Of a stretch of DNA of 64,000 nucleotides, positions 1 to 10,050 are shown piece by piece (position 1 is the stretch's first letter; each line of letters opens with the position of its first letter). The DNA is taken from assembly GCA_964017045.1 (NCBI GenBank), contig OZ024795.1, positions 30,294,366 to 30,358,365 on the forward strand, in the 5' to 3' direction. The DNA comes from Omphiscola glabra (lineage: Eukaryota; Mollusca; Gastropoda; Lymnaeidae). A program made the translations under genes and the position numbers. Below the pieces are notes generated by a model that worked only from the letters and a program-made list of their open reading frames with translations, did not search any database and was not told where the DNA came from.

Positions 1-65
1 GGTGGCACTGGAAGGTAACACTGAAAGGTGAAACTGAAAGGTGACACTGAAAGGTGAAACTGAAA
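1..65. repeat. 13-bp tandem repeat, about 5 copies, cut by window edge
   Basis: Five consecutive 13-mers of the form GGTGACACTGAAA or GGTGAAACTGAAA run from base 1. The array probably extends left of the window. Confidence 0.9.
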
Positions 66-135
66 GTCAATTTTGGGTTTTTGGTGATTTTTCAATATCA
101 TAAGAAGTAATTTGTATTAGAAGTAATTTGAATAA

Positions 136-330
136 CATTACTATGACTATTGCTATGACTATTGTTATGGCTATTACTATAGCTATTACTATGGCTATTA
201 CTATGGCTATCACTATGAATATTACTACGGCTATAATGAGAATTCGTTAAATTACTATTACTATGACTATTACTATGGCTATTACTATGGCTATTACTAT
301 GGCTATTACTATGGCTATTACCATGACTAT
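136..330. repeat. 12-bp tandem repeat (CTATTACTATGG)
   Basis: About 16 copies of CTATTACTATGG, with a degenerate interruption near 240-262. The unit is four codons long, so the minus strand reads as a serine/asparagine/histidine repeat. That is low-complexity translation, not a gene. Confidence 0.95.
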
Positions 331-610
331 TAGAAACAAAGAAATCCAACTTAAGAATTATGAACGAGACGTCTGCGCGCATCCATTATATGTGAAGTTA
401 AAACTGTCATTTGTTTAAGAAACGGAACACAAACGTAGACAGATTGCTACTAGACCTAATAGACTTGAGGATCTCGTGCCTGTGGCTACTGAACAGACGT
501 CACCAACCTGTCTCGTTTGTTGGTGGACAATCGTAGTAATGGGGAGTGCTTCTGATATCTTTAGGTCTTATAAATACAGGAACAGATTGTGGATACGTCA
601 AATGTCTTCT

Positions 611-1033
611 CTCTCCTTTTCATTGAACTTTTGCATCAACCTCTTTGTAACGTCATATTCTGGCTCTTCCATTGAACTTTTACATCAACCTCTTTGTGAC
701 GTCATAGTCTGTCTCTTCCATTGAACTTTTACATCAACCTCTTTGTGACGTCATAGTCTGTCTCTTTCATTGAACTCTTACATCAACCTCTTTTGTGACG
801 TCACTGTCTCTCATTTTTATTGAACTTTTACATCAACCTCTTTGTGACGTCTTAGCGTGTCTCTTTTATTGAATGTGTACATCAACCTTTTGTGAGGTCA
901 TATTCTGTCTCTTTCATTGAACTTTTACATCAACCTCTTTTGTGACGTCACAGTCTCTCTTTCATTGAATTTGTTCATCAACCTCTTTGTGACGTCATAT
1001 TCAGGCTCTTTAATTGAACTTTTACATCAACCT
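611..1033. repeat. About 49-bp tandem repeat carrying CRE palindromes, 9 copies
   Basis: Nine diverged copies share CATTGAACTTTTACATCAAC followed by CTCTTTGTGACGTCA. Five copies keep the perfect palindrome TGACGTCA, the consensus site of CREB/ATF bZIP factors; others have one or two changes (TAACGTCA, TGAGGTCA, TGACGTCT). The 47-50 bp spacing shows old copies with small indels. No gene is recognisable beside it, so a regulatory role is only inference. Confidence 0.93.
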
Positions 1034-1035
1034 CT

Positions 1036-1625
1036 ATGGGTCTGAATGAACTCATGATGTAGACACAACGAACATGGTGTAGACATAACAATCCCTGTCA
1101 AGTTCTCATATATGATGTCTTCCTATATGTGGTATTGATCATGCTCTTTTTCATAACAGTTCAAGAAATTTCATCAATTTTTTAATGCTTCATCGCCGTG
1201 ATCGTGCTGATATCATTCTTGCCCAGCAGTTGCATTTGTTCTGAATGTGCTTCGTCTTCAATGACAGCTTGCGTAAATCTAACTTTTGAGCATTCACCTT
1301 CAGCAGCTAAGGTGTTTTGGGGTAAGGGAGGGGCGTGGGGGCGGGGGGAGCGGAGGTAAGCAAGAATACCAGTGAAACTTTGGAAGCCAGTTTTTGGCCA
1401 TTGTCTGCGCGCACTCCAACCTCAATTCCTCACTTACCTTGCGCCTTTCTTTCCTCGCCTTTAATTACGGGTAACTTACATTCTTTACTCACCTACATTT
1501 TCTATCACAAGGCAATGTTTTAAAAAGCTGAATGTGTTACCCTCTATAGTGGCAACTGAAGCCTAATAAACCGCAAGAACGTGGAGTAAGAAATCTCGGA
1601 TTTTTTTTAATTCAACATGCATATA
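1036..1625. other. Non-repetitive stretch, nothing recognised
   Basis: There is a G-rich patch at 1322-1352. Open frames are short and match no family I know. Confidence 0.5.
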
Positions 1626-1724
1626 GCCTTAATCATAGCTCTAACCCTAAACTTACCCTAGACACAACAATAAGCCTAACCTTAGCCCTAACCCTAAACC
1701 TAACCCTAGCTGTAACCCTAGCCC
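1626..1724. repeat. Degenerate interstitial telomere-like repeat (CCCTAA)
   Basis: Repeated CCCTAA, CCTAAC and variants such as CCTTAG and CTGTAAC occur over about 100 bp, e.g. AACCCTAAACCTAACCCTAG near 1690. TTAGGG is the telomere repeat of most animals. The copies are degenerate and sit between ordinary sequences, so this is an interstitial relic or a by-chance expansion, not a chromosome end. Confidence 0.6.
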
Positions 1725-1972
1725 GACTTTCCACCTTTTTTGGTGCTGTGTGCTTAAAGCTTAAAAAGTTTGAGTCAGTACTGACAACTCTTTCAGCTTC
1801 TTGTCGGGACGATTGTGGATGTTTGGAGGTTGAGGATACTTTTTATTCATCATGTGCATTGAGCAGCCCAGGTTGAGAACACCTGTTATAAGGGTAGCAT
1901 ATTAACAAATAGAAGGAAATGAATGCAGGGAGTAACCAAAACACAGCAATATTCAGCGTAAAACAAACTAAA

Positions 1973-2526
1973 GGGTCGTTCGTAAATTATGTCACGCTAA
2001 AAATGACTTTTTTTAGACACCCCTTCCCCTGTCACGAAGTGTCATAAATTCTTACCCCCGTCCCTCCTCCCCCCCCCCCTTGTTACGTCAGATCTAAAAC
2101 AATAAAAACATTCATAAAATTTGTATAACTAAACAAAGATTTTGTTATATTTTTTAACATTTTCCCATTATAGATTAAGAAGTAGTATTATTAGAAAACT
2201 GACGCGAAACAACGAAGTCACCCACAAGCCGAATGTAAATTGGCCACAACAGTCTTTGCGTAATTTTTCGATATGTCCAAAATGTGCGAGCGACTGAGTT
2301 TCACGGTACCTATACCTGAGGCAATTTCGAACTCAAATTCATGTTTTTAAAATTATTTGAATAAAGATTTTTTTCTAAATTATAAAATTTTAGATGTTAA
2401 AAAAACGGAAAAAAAAAAGTTACGTCACAATTTTTTTACAACCCCCGCCCCCCCGTCACAAAGTGTCACAAAATCTTGACCCTCCCCCCACCTTTTTTTA
2501 GCGTGCCGTAATTTGCAAACTAACCC
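1973..2526. mobile_element. MITE-like element with about 31-bp terminal inverted repeats
   Basis: The left end reads GGGTCGTTCGTAAATTATG then TCACGCTAAAAA. The reverse complement of the right end reads GGGTTAGTTTGCAAATTACG then GCACGCTAAAAA. About three quarters of the terminal positions match. A subterminal near-palindrome TGTCACGAAGTGTCA (right copy GTCACAAAGTGTCAC) followed by C-rich sequence occurs near both ends, as do TTACGTCA motifs. No transposase frame is present. I do not see a convincing target-site duplication and leave the superfamily unassigned. Confidence 0.75.
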
Positions 2527-2939
2527 GTAGATTTACACTTCTCATAATGTTGTAATATCTGGACACTTGAGAAATCATAAACTTCAGAGAAGGCAATAAA
2601 TCTTGTGGACCCTGCCTCACAAGGATGAGATTATCAGGCGCGGTGGAACCACAAGTAGGAGGCTGCCAATATTAAATAAAAGGAGTAATGAGTTTAAGCC
2701 AAGGATAATATTTCATTCCCAGGTGTAACCATTTTCTACCTGTCTGGATCTGTAAGGTATCTCGTATGTGTGCAATTATTTTATGAACTCAGCTAAATCT
2801 AAATGGGGGCTCACGTGCCCGCGCCCCCCCCCCCTTTTCCGCCCACAGAACACCAATAGTTCCAATTTACTTTCAGATAATGTATGAAGGTATGAAAAAA
2901 AAAACCTCTATAAAGTGTTCTTACAAACTCCACCCTAAA
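2527..2939. other. Non-repetitive stretch with a C run
   Basis: Anonymous sequence with a C tract near 2823-2834 and an A tract near 2897. Nothing coding is recognisable. Confidence 0.5.
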
Positions 2940-2997
2940 ACACACTCACACACACACACGCGCGCGCACGCACACACATACATACACACACACACAT
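2940..2997. repeat. (CA)n/(CG)n microsatellite
   Basis: CA dinucleotides dominate, with a CGCGCGC core and two ACATACAT interruptions. Confidence 0.95.
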
Positions 2998-3046
2998 CCC
3001 AAACTTTTAGTTAATCTTGTAAAAGCTCTGGAAAGTTTACTTTTCT

Positions 3047-3091
3047 GACCACAGTATTGTCCCACAGTAAACCAGTTCTGGTATGACACAG
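3047..3091. repeat. Orphan left unit of the 46-bp minisatellite
   Basis: This 45-bp stretch matches the units at 3717-3900 (shared CCCACAGTAAACCAGTTCTG). It is separated from them by the solo LTR at 3092-3716. It ends with CACAG, the left copy of the target-site duplication. Confidence 0.93.
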
Positions 3092-3716
3092 TATTACGGA
3101 CTGTTATTAATGGAGAATTTTAACTCTTATTTAAGTCTATGGCTCGTTTCAAACATAGTCCATAACAAAGGACGATACCAATGTTTAAATACAATAACAA
3201 ATAATACGACACTCAGAACCAGAGCTAATTACAATTAATTAGTTTTTAATGTGTGAATTTCAATGAATTACAAAAGCAAGAGAATATGATTAAAACTATT
3301 AACTTACAGTTTGGCTGGTACCGGCACTGTGTTAATAACAAAATACAATGAGCAAAAGTTGCACGGTGAAAGAAAATATACACACAACAAAGCACTGTCT
3401 AATAATAATAATGACACACGCTCCACGTCTCGTGATAAAGGATCTCTCTCTCTCCTTTCAATCTTTATCATTTTTTTATAGTCTACTTCAAATGATCATT
3501 CCCGAAAAGAATACGCAGTCTCACTGAATCCCGCATTCTCTAGATCATTCAACAATATTCGACTGAAACGGACAATACTTAAGCTTGCTGTAAACAAGGT
3601 GAAATTTCGCTATCTACACCCCAAAACGTGGCCTCGAGTGCGTTGACTACGATAGGTAATGCACGTGGAAAGCGAGGAAGGCGTGCCTTAACTCAAAACA
3701 CTTCACCTACATAACA
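3092..3716 (-). mobile_element. Solo LTR, copy 1, inserted in a minisatellite
   Basis: A 625-bp block interrupts the 46-bp array. CACAG lies immediately left (3087-3091) and right (3717-3721), and intact repeat units contain a single CACAG at that point, so the empty site is known. Read on the minus strand it starts TGTTATGTAGG and ends GTCCGTAATA. It aligns along its whole length with 39541-40144, including a CTATAAAAA box (complement at 3471-3480) and the shared CCACGTGCAT motif. A TG start, a 5-bp duplication and an internal TATA box fit an LTR. No gag, pol or second LTR is present, so it is solo. Ty3/gypsy, BEL or Copia membership cannot be decided. Confidence 0.8.
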
Positions 3717-3905
3717 CACAGCGACCATAGTATTGTCCCACAGTAAACCAGTTCTGGTATGACACAGCGACCATAGTATTGTCCCACAGTAAACCAGTTC
3801 TGGTATGACACAGCGACCATAGTATTGTCCCACATCACACCTGTTCTGGTATGGCACAGCGACCATAGTATTGCCCCACAGCTCACCAGTTCTGATATGG
3901 CACTG
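3717..3905. repeat. 46-bp minisatellite, about 4 copies (right part)
   Basis: Four units begin CACAGCGACCATAGTATTG at 3717, 3763, 3809 and 3855, followed by a short partial unit. The first two are nearly identical and the last two are diverged. Confidence 0.95.
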
Positions 3906-4644
3906 AACAGAATATTGAAAAGCTACAATCGTTAAAACTAAAGACTTTTTAAAGTTGCATTTCTTGGATGTTGGGATGGATGTCATATTGATACATAAAG
4001 TTCACCTGGCAACACGCGAGATGTGATGTATAAATTGGTTTTAAATCAAGAAAATACCTGGCCAAAATGAAACTATCTTACTGGTAATGAAAGGTGTGTT
4101 GTTTGTTTATTAAAGAAGCTAGGATGGGTTGTGCCACAAAAACGCTGAATGATAAAGCACATTAGTATCAATTTTATTTATAAAAAAGAAAAGGGAAGGT
4201 TATGGTTACTGAGATAAGGTTGGGCAATAAGAAATATAAAATGTATGGAGGGGCATCCAGGAAAGAAGGAAGAGAGAAATTAAAACAAAACAAAACATGG
4301 CAACAACAAAAAAGCCTTCATCAGCAATACAAAATGATACAGATGATATAAATTGTCAATTTTATTTGTGAATGTTTGTATCTGATTGAATTTTTTGGTC
4401 ATTTTATAGATTAAATCTTGTTTTATACTTGGATTATGTGTGTATAAAACCAAAGATGTAAATTCGTCTTGGAGTTAATTTTTTAACTAGTGAGATATAG
4501 AGATAGATTGATAGAGAGGAAAAATTCAGTTTGAGAGAAATGATGAATTTTTATACTAACAATTTAATTTCAATGCACTGATAAATATCATGAGGAAGAA
4601 TTTTTTTTAAAAAAAATATGAGCTAGGTTCTCATCCGGTTTAAT
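3906..4644. other. AT-rich non-repetitive stretch
   Basis: AT-rich sequence with short A and T runs, including adjacent T8/A8 at 4602-4617 that could form a weak hairpin. No coding or mobile-element signal is seen. Confidence 0.5.
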
Positions 4645-5191
4645 GCCACATACACACCCCTAACATCCACATACACACCCCGCGACGTCCATATACACAC
4701 CCCCGTGACATCCACATACATCAACCCGTGACATCCACATACACACCCCGTTATATCCACATACAAACCCCCGTGACATCCACATACACACCCCCGTGAC
4801 ATCCACATACATCAACCCGTGACATCCACATACACACCCCGTTATATCCACATACAAACCCCCATGACATCCACATACATCAACCCGTGACATCCACATA
4901 CATCAACCCGTGACATCCACATACATCAACCCGTGACATCCACATACATCAACCCGTGACATCCACATACATCAACCCGTGACATCCACATACATCAACC
5001 CGTGACATCCACATACATCAACCCGTGACATCCACATACATCAACCCGTGACATCCACATACATCAACCCGTGACATCCACATACATCAACCCGTGACAT
5101 CCACATACATCAACCCGTGACATCCACATACATCAACCCGTGACATCCACATACATCAACCCGTGACATCCACATACATCAACCCGTGACA
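4645..5191. repeat. 23-bp minisatellite, about 24 copies, homogenised on the right
   Basis: The unit contains CCACATACATCAACCCGTG. Copies left of about 4863 are mixed variants with ACACACCCC or ACAAACCCCC endings and indels. From about 4865 to 5191 roughly 14 copies look identical. The contrast points to recent expansion from the right side. Confidence 0.96.
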
Positions 5192-5240
5192 TCAAAGCAC
5201 ACATAAAAACAGTTCTGTCCACAACATGCGATCCAATAAC

Positions 5241-5368
5241 ACTCAATCACGCCACAAACGTTCACGCCACACACATCTCACGCCACACACAATCACGCCA
5301 CACACAATCACGCCACAAACGTTCACGCCACACACAATCACGCCACACCCAATCCCGCCACACGCAAG
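5241..5368. repeat. 15-bp minisatellite (CACGCCACACACAAT)
   Basis: About eight copies of CACGCCACACACAAT, with variants CACGCCACAAACGTT and CACGCCACACCCAAT. Confidence 0.93.
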
Positions 5369-5543
5369 CATACCATAGGTTTCACCTAACATCACTGCCC
5401 AGTAGCACAATGCACAGCCCAAGCATGACGTCATCAAAAGCACATCATATGCAATAATTTTACACACATAATCAAATTAAACACCACACGTAGACACATG
5501 CTAAACGTCAAACACGCAACCTCATTACACATACATTACGAAA

Positions 5544-5675
5544 GTAGAATTGCTTGTATTTCTCACTAGAGTAGAATTGCTTGTATTTCTCACAAGAGTA
5601 GAATTGCTTGTGTTTCTCACGATAGCAGAATTGCTTGTATTTCTCACAATAGCAGAATTGCTTGTGTTTATCAGA
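5544..5675. repeat. 27-bp minisatellite, 5 copies
   Basis: Copies start at 5544, 5571, 5598, 5625 and 5652 with GTAGAATTGCTTGTATTTCT or GCAGAATTGCTTGTGTTT. The unit is nine codons long and stays open by phase alone. Confidence 0.94.
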
Positions 5676-5772
5676 AGTCCAAATAAATCAAACATTTTAT
5701 TAGGGGCTAAAGCAAATTTGGGAGAAATTATTTTTCGAAATCCACTTTTGGTGTAAAAACGATAATAATAAT

Positions 5773-6084
5773 TTATTGACTTGATGATATAAATATTGTA
5801 TTTTTATTGTCACGCGATGGCGGAAGTTGCTTCCAACCAATGGGATCATTTTTTCGTTTTAAAACATTGCATGACATTCGTTTCACGTTAACCAGCCCGA
5901 TTTGTAAAACATCATTTTTTTTTTGTTTTGTTTCGTTACCAAATTGCTTCCCTGTTGCCTTGTGTTTCATCTGGCCACTGACAGCCACCGCGTCTTCACT
6001 CGTCTTTTCGATGATGTCATTGCTGTGCCAAATTCTCGCGTTACCCTCGTGATTCAGAAACCTTAGGCACGGAGCGGAAGCCAT
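5773..6084 (-). CDS. Weak candidate first exon or hypothetical ORF, 103 codons
   Basis: The frame opens with MASAPCLRFLNHEGN and lies in a locally higher-GC patch (about 5810-6240) inside AT-rich surroundings. I recognise no domain; it is lysine- and asparagine-rich after residue 45 and has no signal peptide or membrane segment. A CTCF-like motif lies about 80 bp upstream of the ATG. On the opposite strand a short frame begins ATGGCGGAAGTTGC at 5818, so either strand could be the real one. If it is an exon, a GT-type donor (for example GGTAACGAAA on the minus strand) could end it before the printed stop. Chance occurrence remains likely. Confidence 0.15.
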   Translation of the reverse strand: MASAPCLRFLNHEGNARIWHSNDIIEKTSEDAVAVSGQMKHKATGKQFGNETKQKKNDVLQIGLVNVKRMSCNVLKRKNDPIGWKQLPPSRDNKNTIFISSSQ

Positions 6085-6160
6085 TAAACGAGCGCTCCCT
6101 CCACTTACCGTTCTGTTTGTCTTCTCGTTGGGAACAAGCGAGACCTAACTCACTGCCCGA

Positions 6161-6175
6161 GACGCCATCTAGCGG
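6161..6175 (-). promoter_or_regulatory. CTCF-like motif
   Basis: The minus strand reads CCGCTAGATGGCGTC, very close to the animal CTCF core CCAGTAGATGGCGCT (CTAGATGGCG shared). CTCF and its core are conserved in many bilaterians. Occupancy is inference. Confidence 0.35.
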
Positions 6176-6179
6176 TGAC

Positions 6180-7027
6180 CAAATAACGGGGACTCAATGG
6201 TCAGCTTTTTGTTGATACACATTTCAGCGTACAAAGCGGCGGCTCTCAAACACACCGTGAGGCTATATACTTGGGCTGAATGATATAGAATAACATAAAG
6301 CACCTTTTTTTTTTATATAATTAGCTGAAATAATATGCATATTGATGTTAATGAAAGCAAGAGTTATTGAATCATATAATTGTAGGGGTGATTACATTTC
6401 TTTTATGGAAGGCCTATAAATATATATATATATACAAATCTAAAAGAGTTCACATCTCCAGATAGTGAAAAGCTGATGTTATAAGACGTGTGTCTACTTT
6501 TAATATAAGACTGCGTTTGCCGTTGTCTCAATCATTTACCTGTAATCGGAACAGAATCAGTGTATTCGGAGATGAAGTTGGAAAGTTATGTCCGAACTCA
6601 CGCGGAGATTAATATTGTCAAAGGCCGTATTCGATCCCACGGTAATGATCAAGGTAACATCGATTATTTGTAAGAACTGGAAACATTATTTCCCCCCCCC
6701 CCCCCCCCTAAGATTGAACACAACGATCTTGATGAAATGTTGACACGTAGCAATGATCGCTAGCTAGAATGTTGGATGTACTTCATGGAGAAGGATGTTG
6801 AATGTTGGGGTGATGTATTCCTTTCAGATAAGCCGTGGATGTTGTACTCGGATTTTCAGATTTTCAGTGGGGTTTTGTCTCTTCAGACACGGTAGCCACG
6901 GATATTAGTTTGTTTTTATGAGTCAAGCCAATGTAAATAAAATATGTCTTACCATACGTGAAGCAGCAGTAAATAAAGAATTGAAATGTCCTGATGAATA
7001 GCCCTATATTTTTAGAATCGCGACTTC
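6180..7027. other. AT-rich anonymous stretch
   Basis: Holds a (TA)n run near 6418-6433 and a 17-base C tract at 6692-6708. No supported gene. Confidence 0.5.
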
Positions 7028-7973
7028 AAAGACAACCTCACAATCATGTTTCTGGTGATGACAAACTCGCAATCATGTTTCTGGTCATGACAACCTCGCA
7101 ATCATGTTTCTGGTCATGACAACCTCGCAATCATGTTTCTGGTAATGACAACCTCGCAATCATGTTTCTGGTAATGACAACCTCACAATCATGTTTCTGG
7201 TAATGACAACCTCACAATCATGTTTCTGGTGATGACAACCTCGCAATCATGTTTCTGGTGATGACAACCTCACAATCATGTTTCTGGTGATGACAACCTC
7301 ACAATCATGTTTCTGGTGATGACAACCTCACAATCATGTTTCTGGTGATGACAACCTCACAATCATGTTTCTGGTGATGACAACCTCGCAATCATGTTTC
7401 TGGTCATGACAACCTCACAATCATGTTTCTGGTGATGACAAACTTGCAATCATGTTTCTGGTCATGACAACCTCGCAATCATGTTTCTGGTCATGACAAC
7501 CTCGCAATCATGTTTCTGGTAATGACAACCTCGCAATCATGTTTCTGGTAATGACAACCTCACAATCATGTTTCTGGTAATGACAACCTCGCAATCATGT
7601 TTCTGGTAATGACAACCTCGCAATCATGTTTCTGGTCATGACAACCTCGCAATCATGTTTCTGGTCATGACAACCTCGCAATCGTGTTTCTGGTAATGAC
7701 AACCTCGCAATCATGTTTCTGGTAATGACAACCTCGCAATCATGTTTCTGGTGATGACAACCTCGCAATCATGTTTCTGGTAATGACAACCTCGCAATCA
7801 TGTTTCTGGTAATGACAACCTCACAATCATGTTTCTGGTAATGACAACCTCGCAATCATGTTTCTGGTAATGACAACCTCGCAATCATGTTTCTGGTAAT
7901 GACAACCTCGCAATCATGTTTCTGGTAATGACAACCTCGCAATCATGTTTCTGGTGATGACAACCCCGCAATC
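7028..7973. repeat. 29-bp minisatellite, about 33 copies, with 13-unit higher-order period
   Basis: The unit contains CTCGCAATCATGTTTCTGGT. Copies differ mainly at C[A/G]CAATC and at GGT[A/C/G]ATGACAA. The rare variant GACAAACT[C/T]G occurs at 7060 and again at 7437, exactly 377 bp (13 x 29) apart, followed both times by CAT, CAT, AAT, AAT, AAT end variants. This indicates a block duplication. Confidence 0.97.
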
Positions 7974-8106
7974 ACGTGTCTAAGGTGGTACCGTGAGAAG
8001 AGTTAATACAGGTTAGTTCGATAACGTTTTTAATTTCATGTGACATAATTAAAACGATATTAAAAAAAAAAATTATTATGGAGCGCAGGAAACGGCGAAT
8101 TTTAAC

Positions 8107-8238
8107 GAAGAACATAGTAGAAGAACATAGTAGAAGAACATAGTAGAAGAACATAGTAGAAGAAAATAGTAGAAGAACATAGTAGAAGAACATAGTAGAA
8201 GAACATAGTACAAGAACATAGTACAAGAACATAGTAGA
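8107..8238. repeat. 13-bp minisatellite (GAACATAGTAGAA)
   Basis: About ten copies of GAACATAGTAGAA, with variants GAAAATAGTAGAA and GAACATAGTACAA. Confidence 0.95.
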
Positions 8239-8698
8239 TCGAATAAAGTTATAATATTTGCCAAACAAACGAACCGGCGTCAGATTACTGTCCGAGGAGC
8301 CTTGTAGAGGTGACCACGAGTTAAAGCTTTATTTAACATTTAGTATGTACTGTGAACATTACAGTGGCCAACTTTGCCAACTCCATAATGTGATCCCAAT
8401 TATGAAGGGCCGAGTAGAAAAAGTACTTAATTTACAATTTTTCAAAATTTTTCGGACTTAAGCCCGGCAATCGATCTCAGCAATAACTTGATGGCATATA
8501 TCAGGCATGTACTTATTTTGATATTTATATTTGAATAGTCTTACGCCATAAAAACTAACTAAAGATTGTATCAGCCTTTTTCTTCTACGATGAAAGCATC
8601 TTGAGCAAGAATATAAAGGTGTTATTATTGACTTAACGTTCATATTTGATAGAATCCTCAAACGTAGTGGTACAATAAGTGCCTCATAACTCACTGGA
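8239..8698. other. Non-repetitive stretch
   Basis: Short frames occur on both strands with no recognisable product. Confidence 0.5.
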
Positions 8699-8861
8699 TG
8701 TGCCCATAATCCATGAGAAGTAGCCATAATCCACTGGAAGTGACCCAGAAAAAGCCCCATAACCCACAGTAAATGCCCCATAACCCACAGTAAATGCCCC
8801 ATAACCCACAGTAAATGCCCCATATCCCACAGCCAGTGCCCCCCATCATCTACAGTAAATG
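8699..8861. repeat. 21-bp minisatellite, left part
   Basis: Units contain CCCATAACCCACAGTAAATG. Left copies are diverged (CCATAATCCACTGGAAGTG) and the middle copies are uniform. The array stops at ACAGTAAATG (8852-8861), where a LINE end is inserted, and resumes at 9064. Confidence 0.94.
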
Positions 8862-9061
8862 CGCTCTTTTGAAGCGGTAGCGCCAAAGTTATGGAATATT
8901 TTACCCCCCATCTTTGAGGCGTACTGACAAGGACAGAAAATTATTTAGGAAAAATTTAAAGACGTATTTGTCTAATAGATCTTATTACACCTGAGCGCAG
9001 TGAGCATGCTAAAGTAGCATGGATACCAGCGCTATAGAAGTATACAATCAATCAATCAATC
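8862..9061 (+). mobile_element. LINE 3' end (reverse transcriptase C-terminus plus tail)
   Basis: One frame reads APKLWNILPP. After a one-base frame change it continues as DKDRKLFRKNLKTYLSNRSY and a stop near 9000. The LWN-LPP ... LFRKNLKTYL pattern is typical of the C-terminus of non-LTR retrotransposon reverse transcriptases. A short 3' UTR with GGATACCAGCGCTATAGAAG, resembling CR1/L2-like 3' ends, is followed by (AATC)4 at 9045-9061. The repeat-unit phrase ACAGTAAATG lies at 8852-8861 and 9064-9073 on either side, consistent with a target duplication. It is 5'-truncated and frameshifted, hence dead. Clade is uncertain. Confidence 0.75.
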
Positions 9062-9105
9062 CCACAGTAAATGTCCCATATCCCACAGAAGGTGCCCCAT
9101 ATCCG
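9062..9105. repeat. 21-bp minisatellite, right part
   Basis: Two units (CCACAGTAAATGTCCCATAT and a diverged copy) continue the array of 8699-8861 after the LINE. Confidence 0.9.
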
Positions 9106-10050
9106 AGTGTGAAAAGCACAGTTTCATTAAGAAGAAAGAAAAGCGATATAAAAATGGCAGGAAAACTATTTAAACCCCGAAGTTGTTTTAAATAACAATT
9201 TTTTTGTATTAATTAAGATGGAAATTGAAGAATGAAATTCTACACACGTCTGCACTCTTGTTAAATGAACCACTTTTTTTTAAAACTGAAGTTATGCCTA
9301 AATGTGTTCACGACTGATTCCCATGTTCGAAGATTCACTAAACGCATGTGTACGATTAGCAAAGTGAAAATACGCTTGGAAATTAAAAGTTCCATTGCAA
9401 TGCAAAAGAATCTAGTCGTAAAAAGCAAGTCTTTAGCGGTTCCGCTTACCAAGATTTCCTACACCAAAATATAGTTATATAGAAATAAACAAATCTTCAT
9501 ACACAGCCAACACTAAGTTCATAGCAAGGTTAATAATAAACCCAAAAAAAGTGTGCGTGGGGAGGGGGTGGGGACGGGGGACGCCCACACAAATTAAACG
9601 GAAAATGTTAACTTCCGCTGAAATAACTGTAATTGATGACAAGGACTCCAGCTGCCCCCCACCCCATTTTCGTTTTTTTTTTTTGGGTATCCGTTATCTC
9701 TGTAGCATGTTGCCCCCATAGCCGCATTAGCCCACAACTTGTCAACCACAAGCTGATTGTCACCGCGTTTATCTAGTGGTGCAGAGCTACAGATCATTCA
9801 GTACCTGAATGTTCCATTCCATTTGCAGTGCTGTGCAGTTACAGCCCAAGTCTATGGACGTTTAGCTGATAAGGAATGGGAAAATCTGATGAGAGAATGT
9901 GCAATCCCCAGATTGATGTCCTACAACTGTCGTTAAAATGTGTCAGGGGAAGTAGCGAGTGTGAGGATATGTGGAGAGAGATTGAGAGAGAACAAAGTGT
10001 TTGGATTGTCTTCTTTTATTTTGTATTGAACATCAGTACCGTTTCTAATA
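9106..10050. other. Anonymous stretch, no gene recognised
   Basis: A G-rich tract lies at 9557-9581 and a T run at 9674-9684. Complementary short frames near 9261-9474 have no recognisable family. Confidence 0.5.

Noticed and set aside
1626..1724. Chromosome end
   Set aside because: Motifs are degenerate, only about 100 bp long and flanked on both sides by complex sequence.
3092..3716. Interpretation as a DNA-transposon MITE
   Set aside because: The ends are not inverted repeats beyond a few bases, while a TG start, an internal TATA box and a 5-bp target duplication fit an LTR better.
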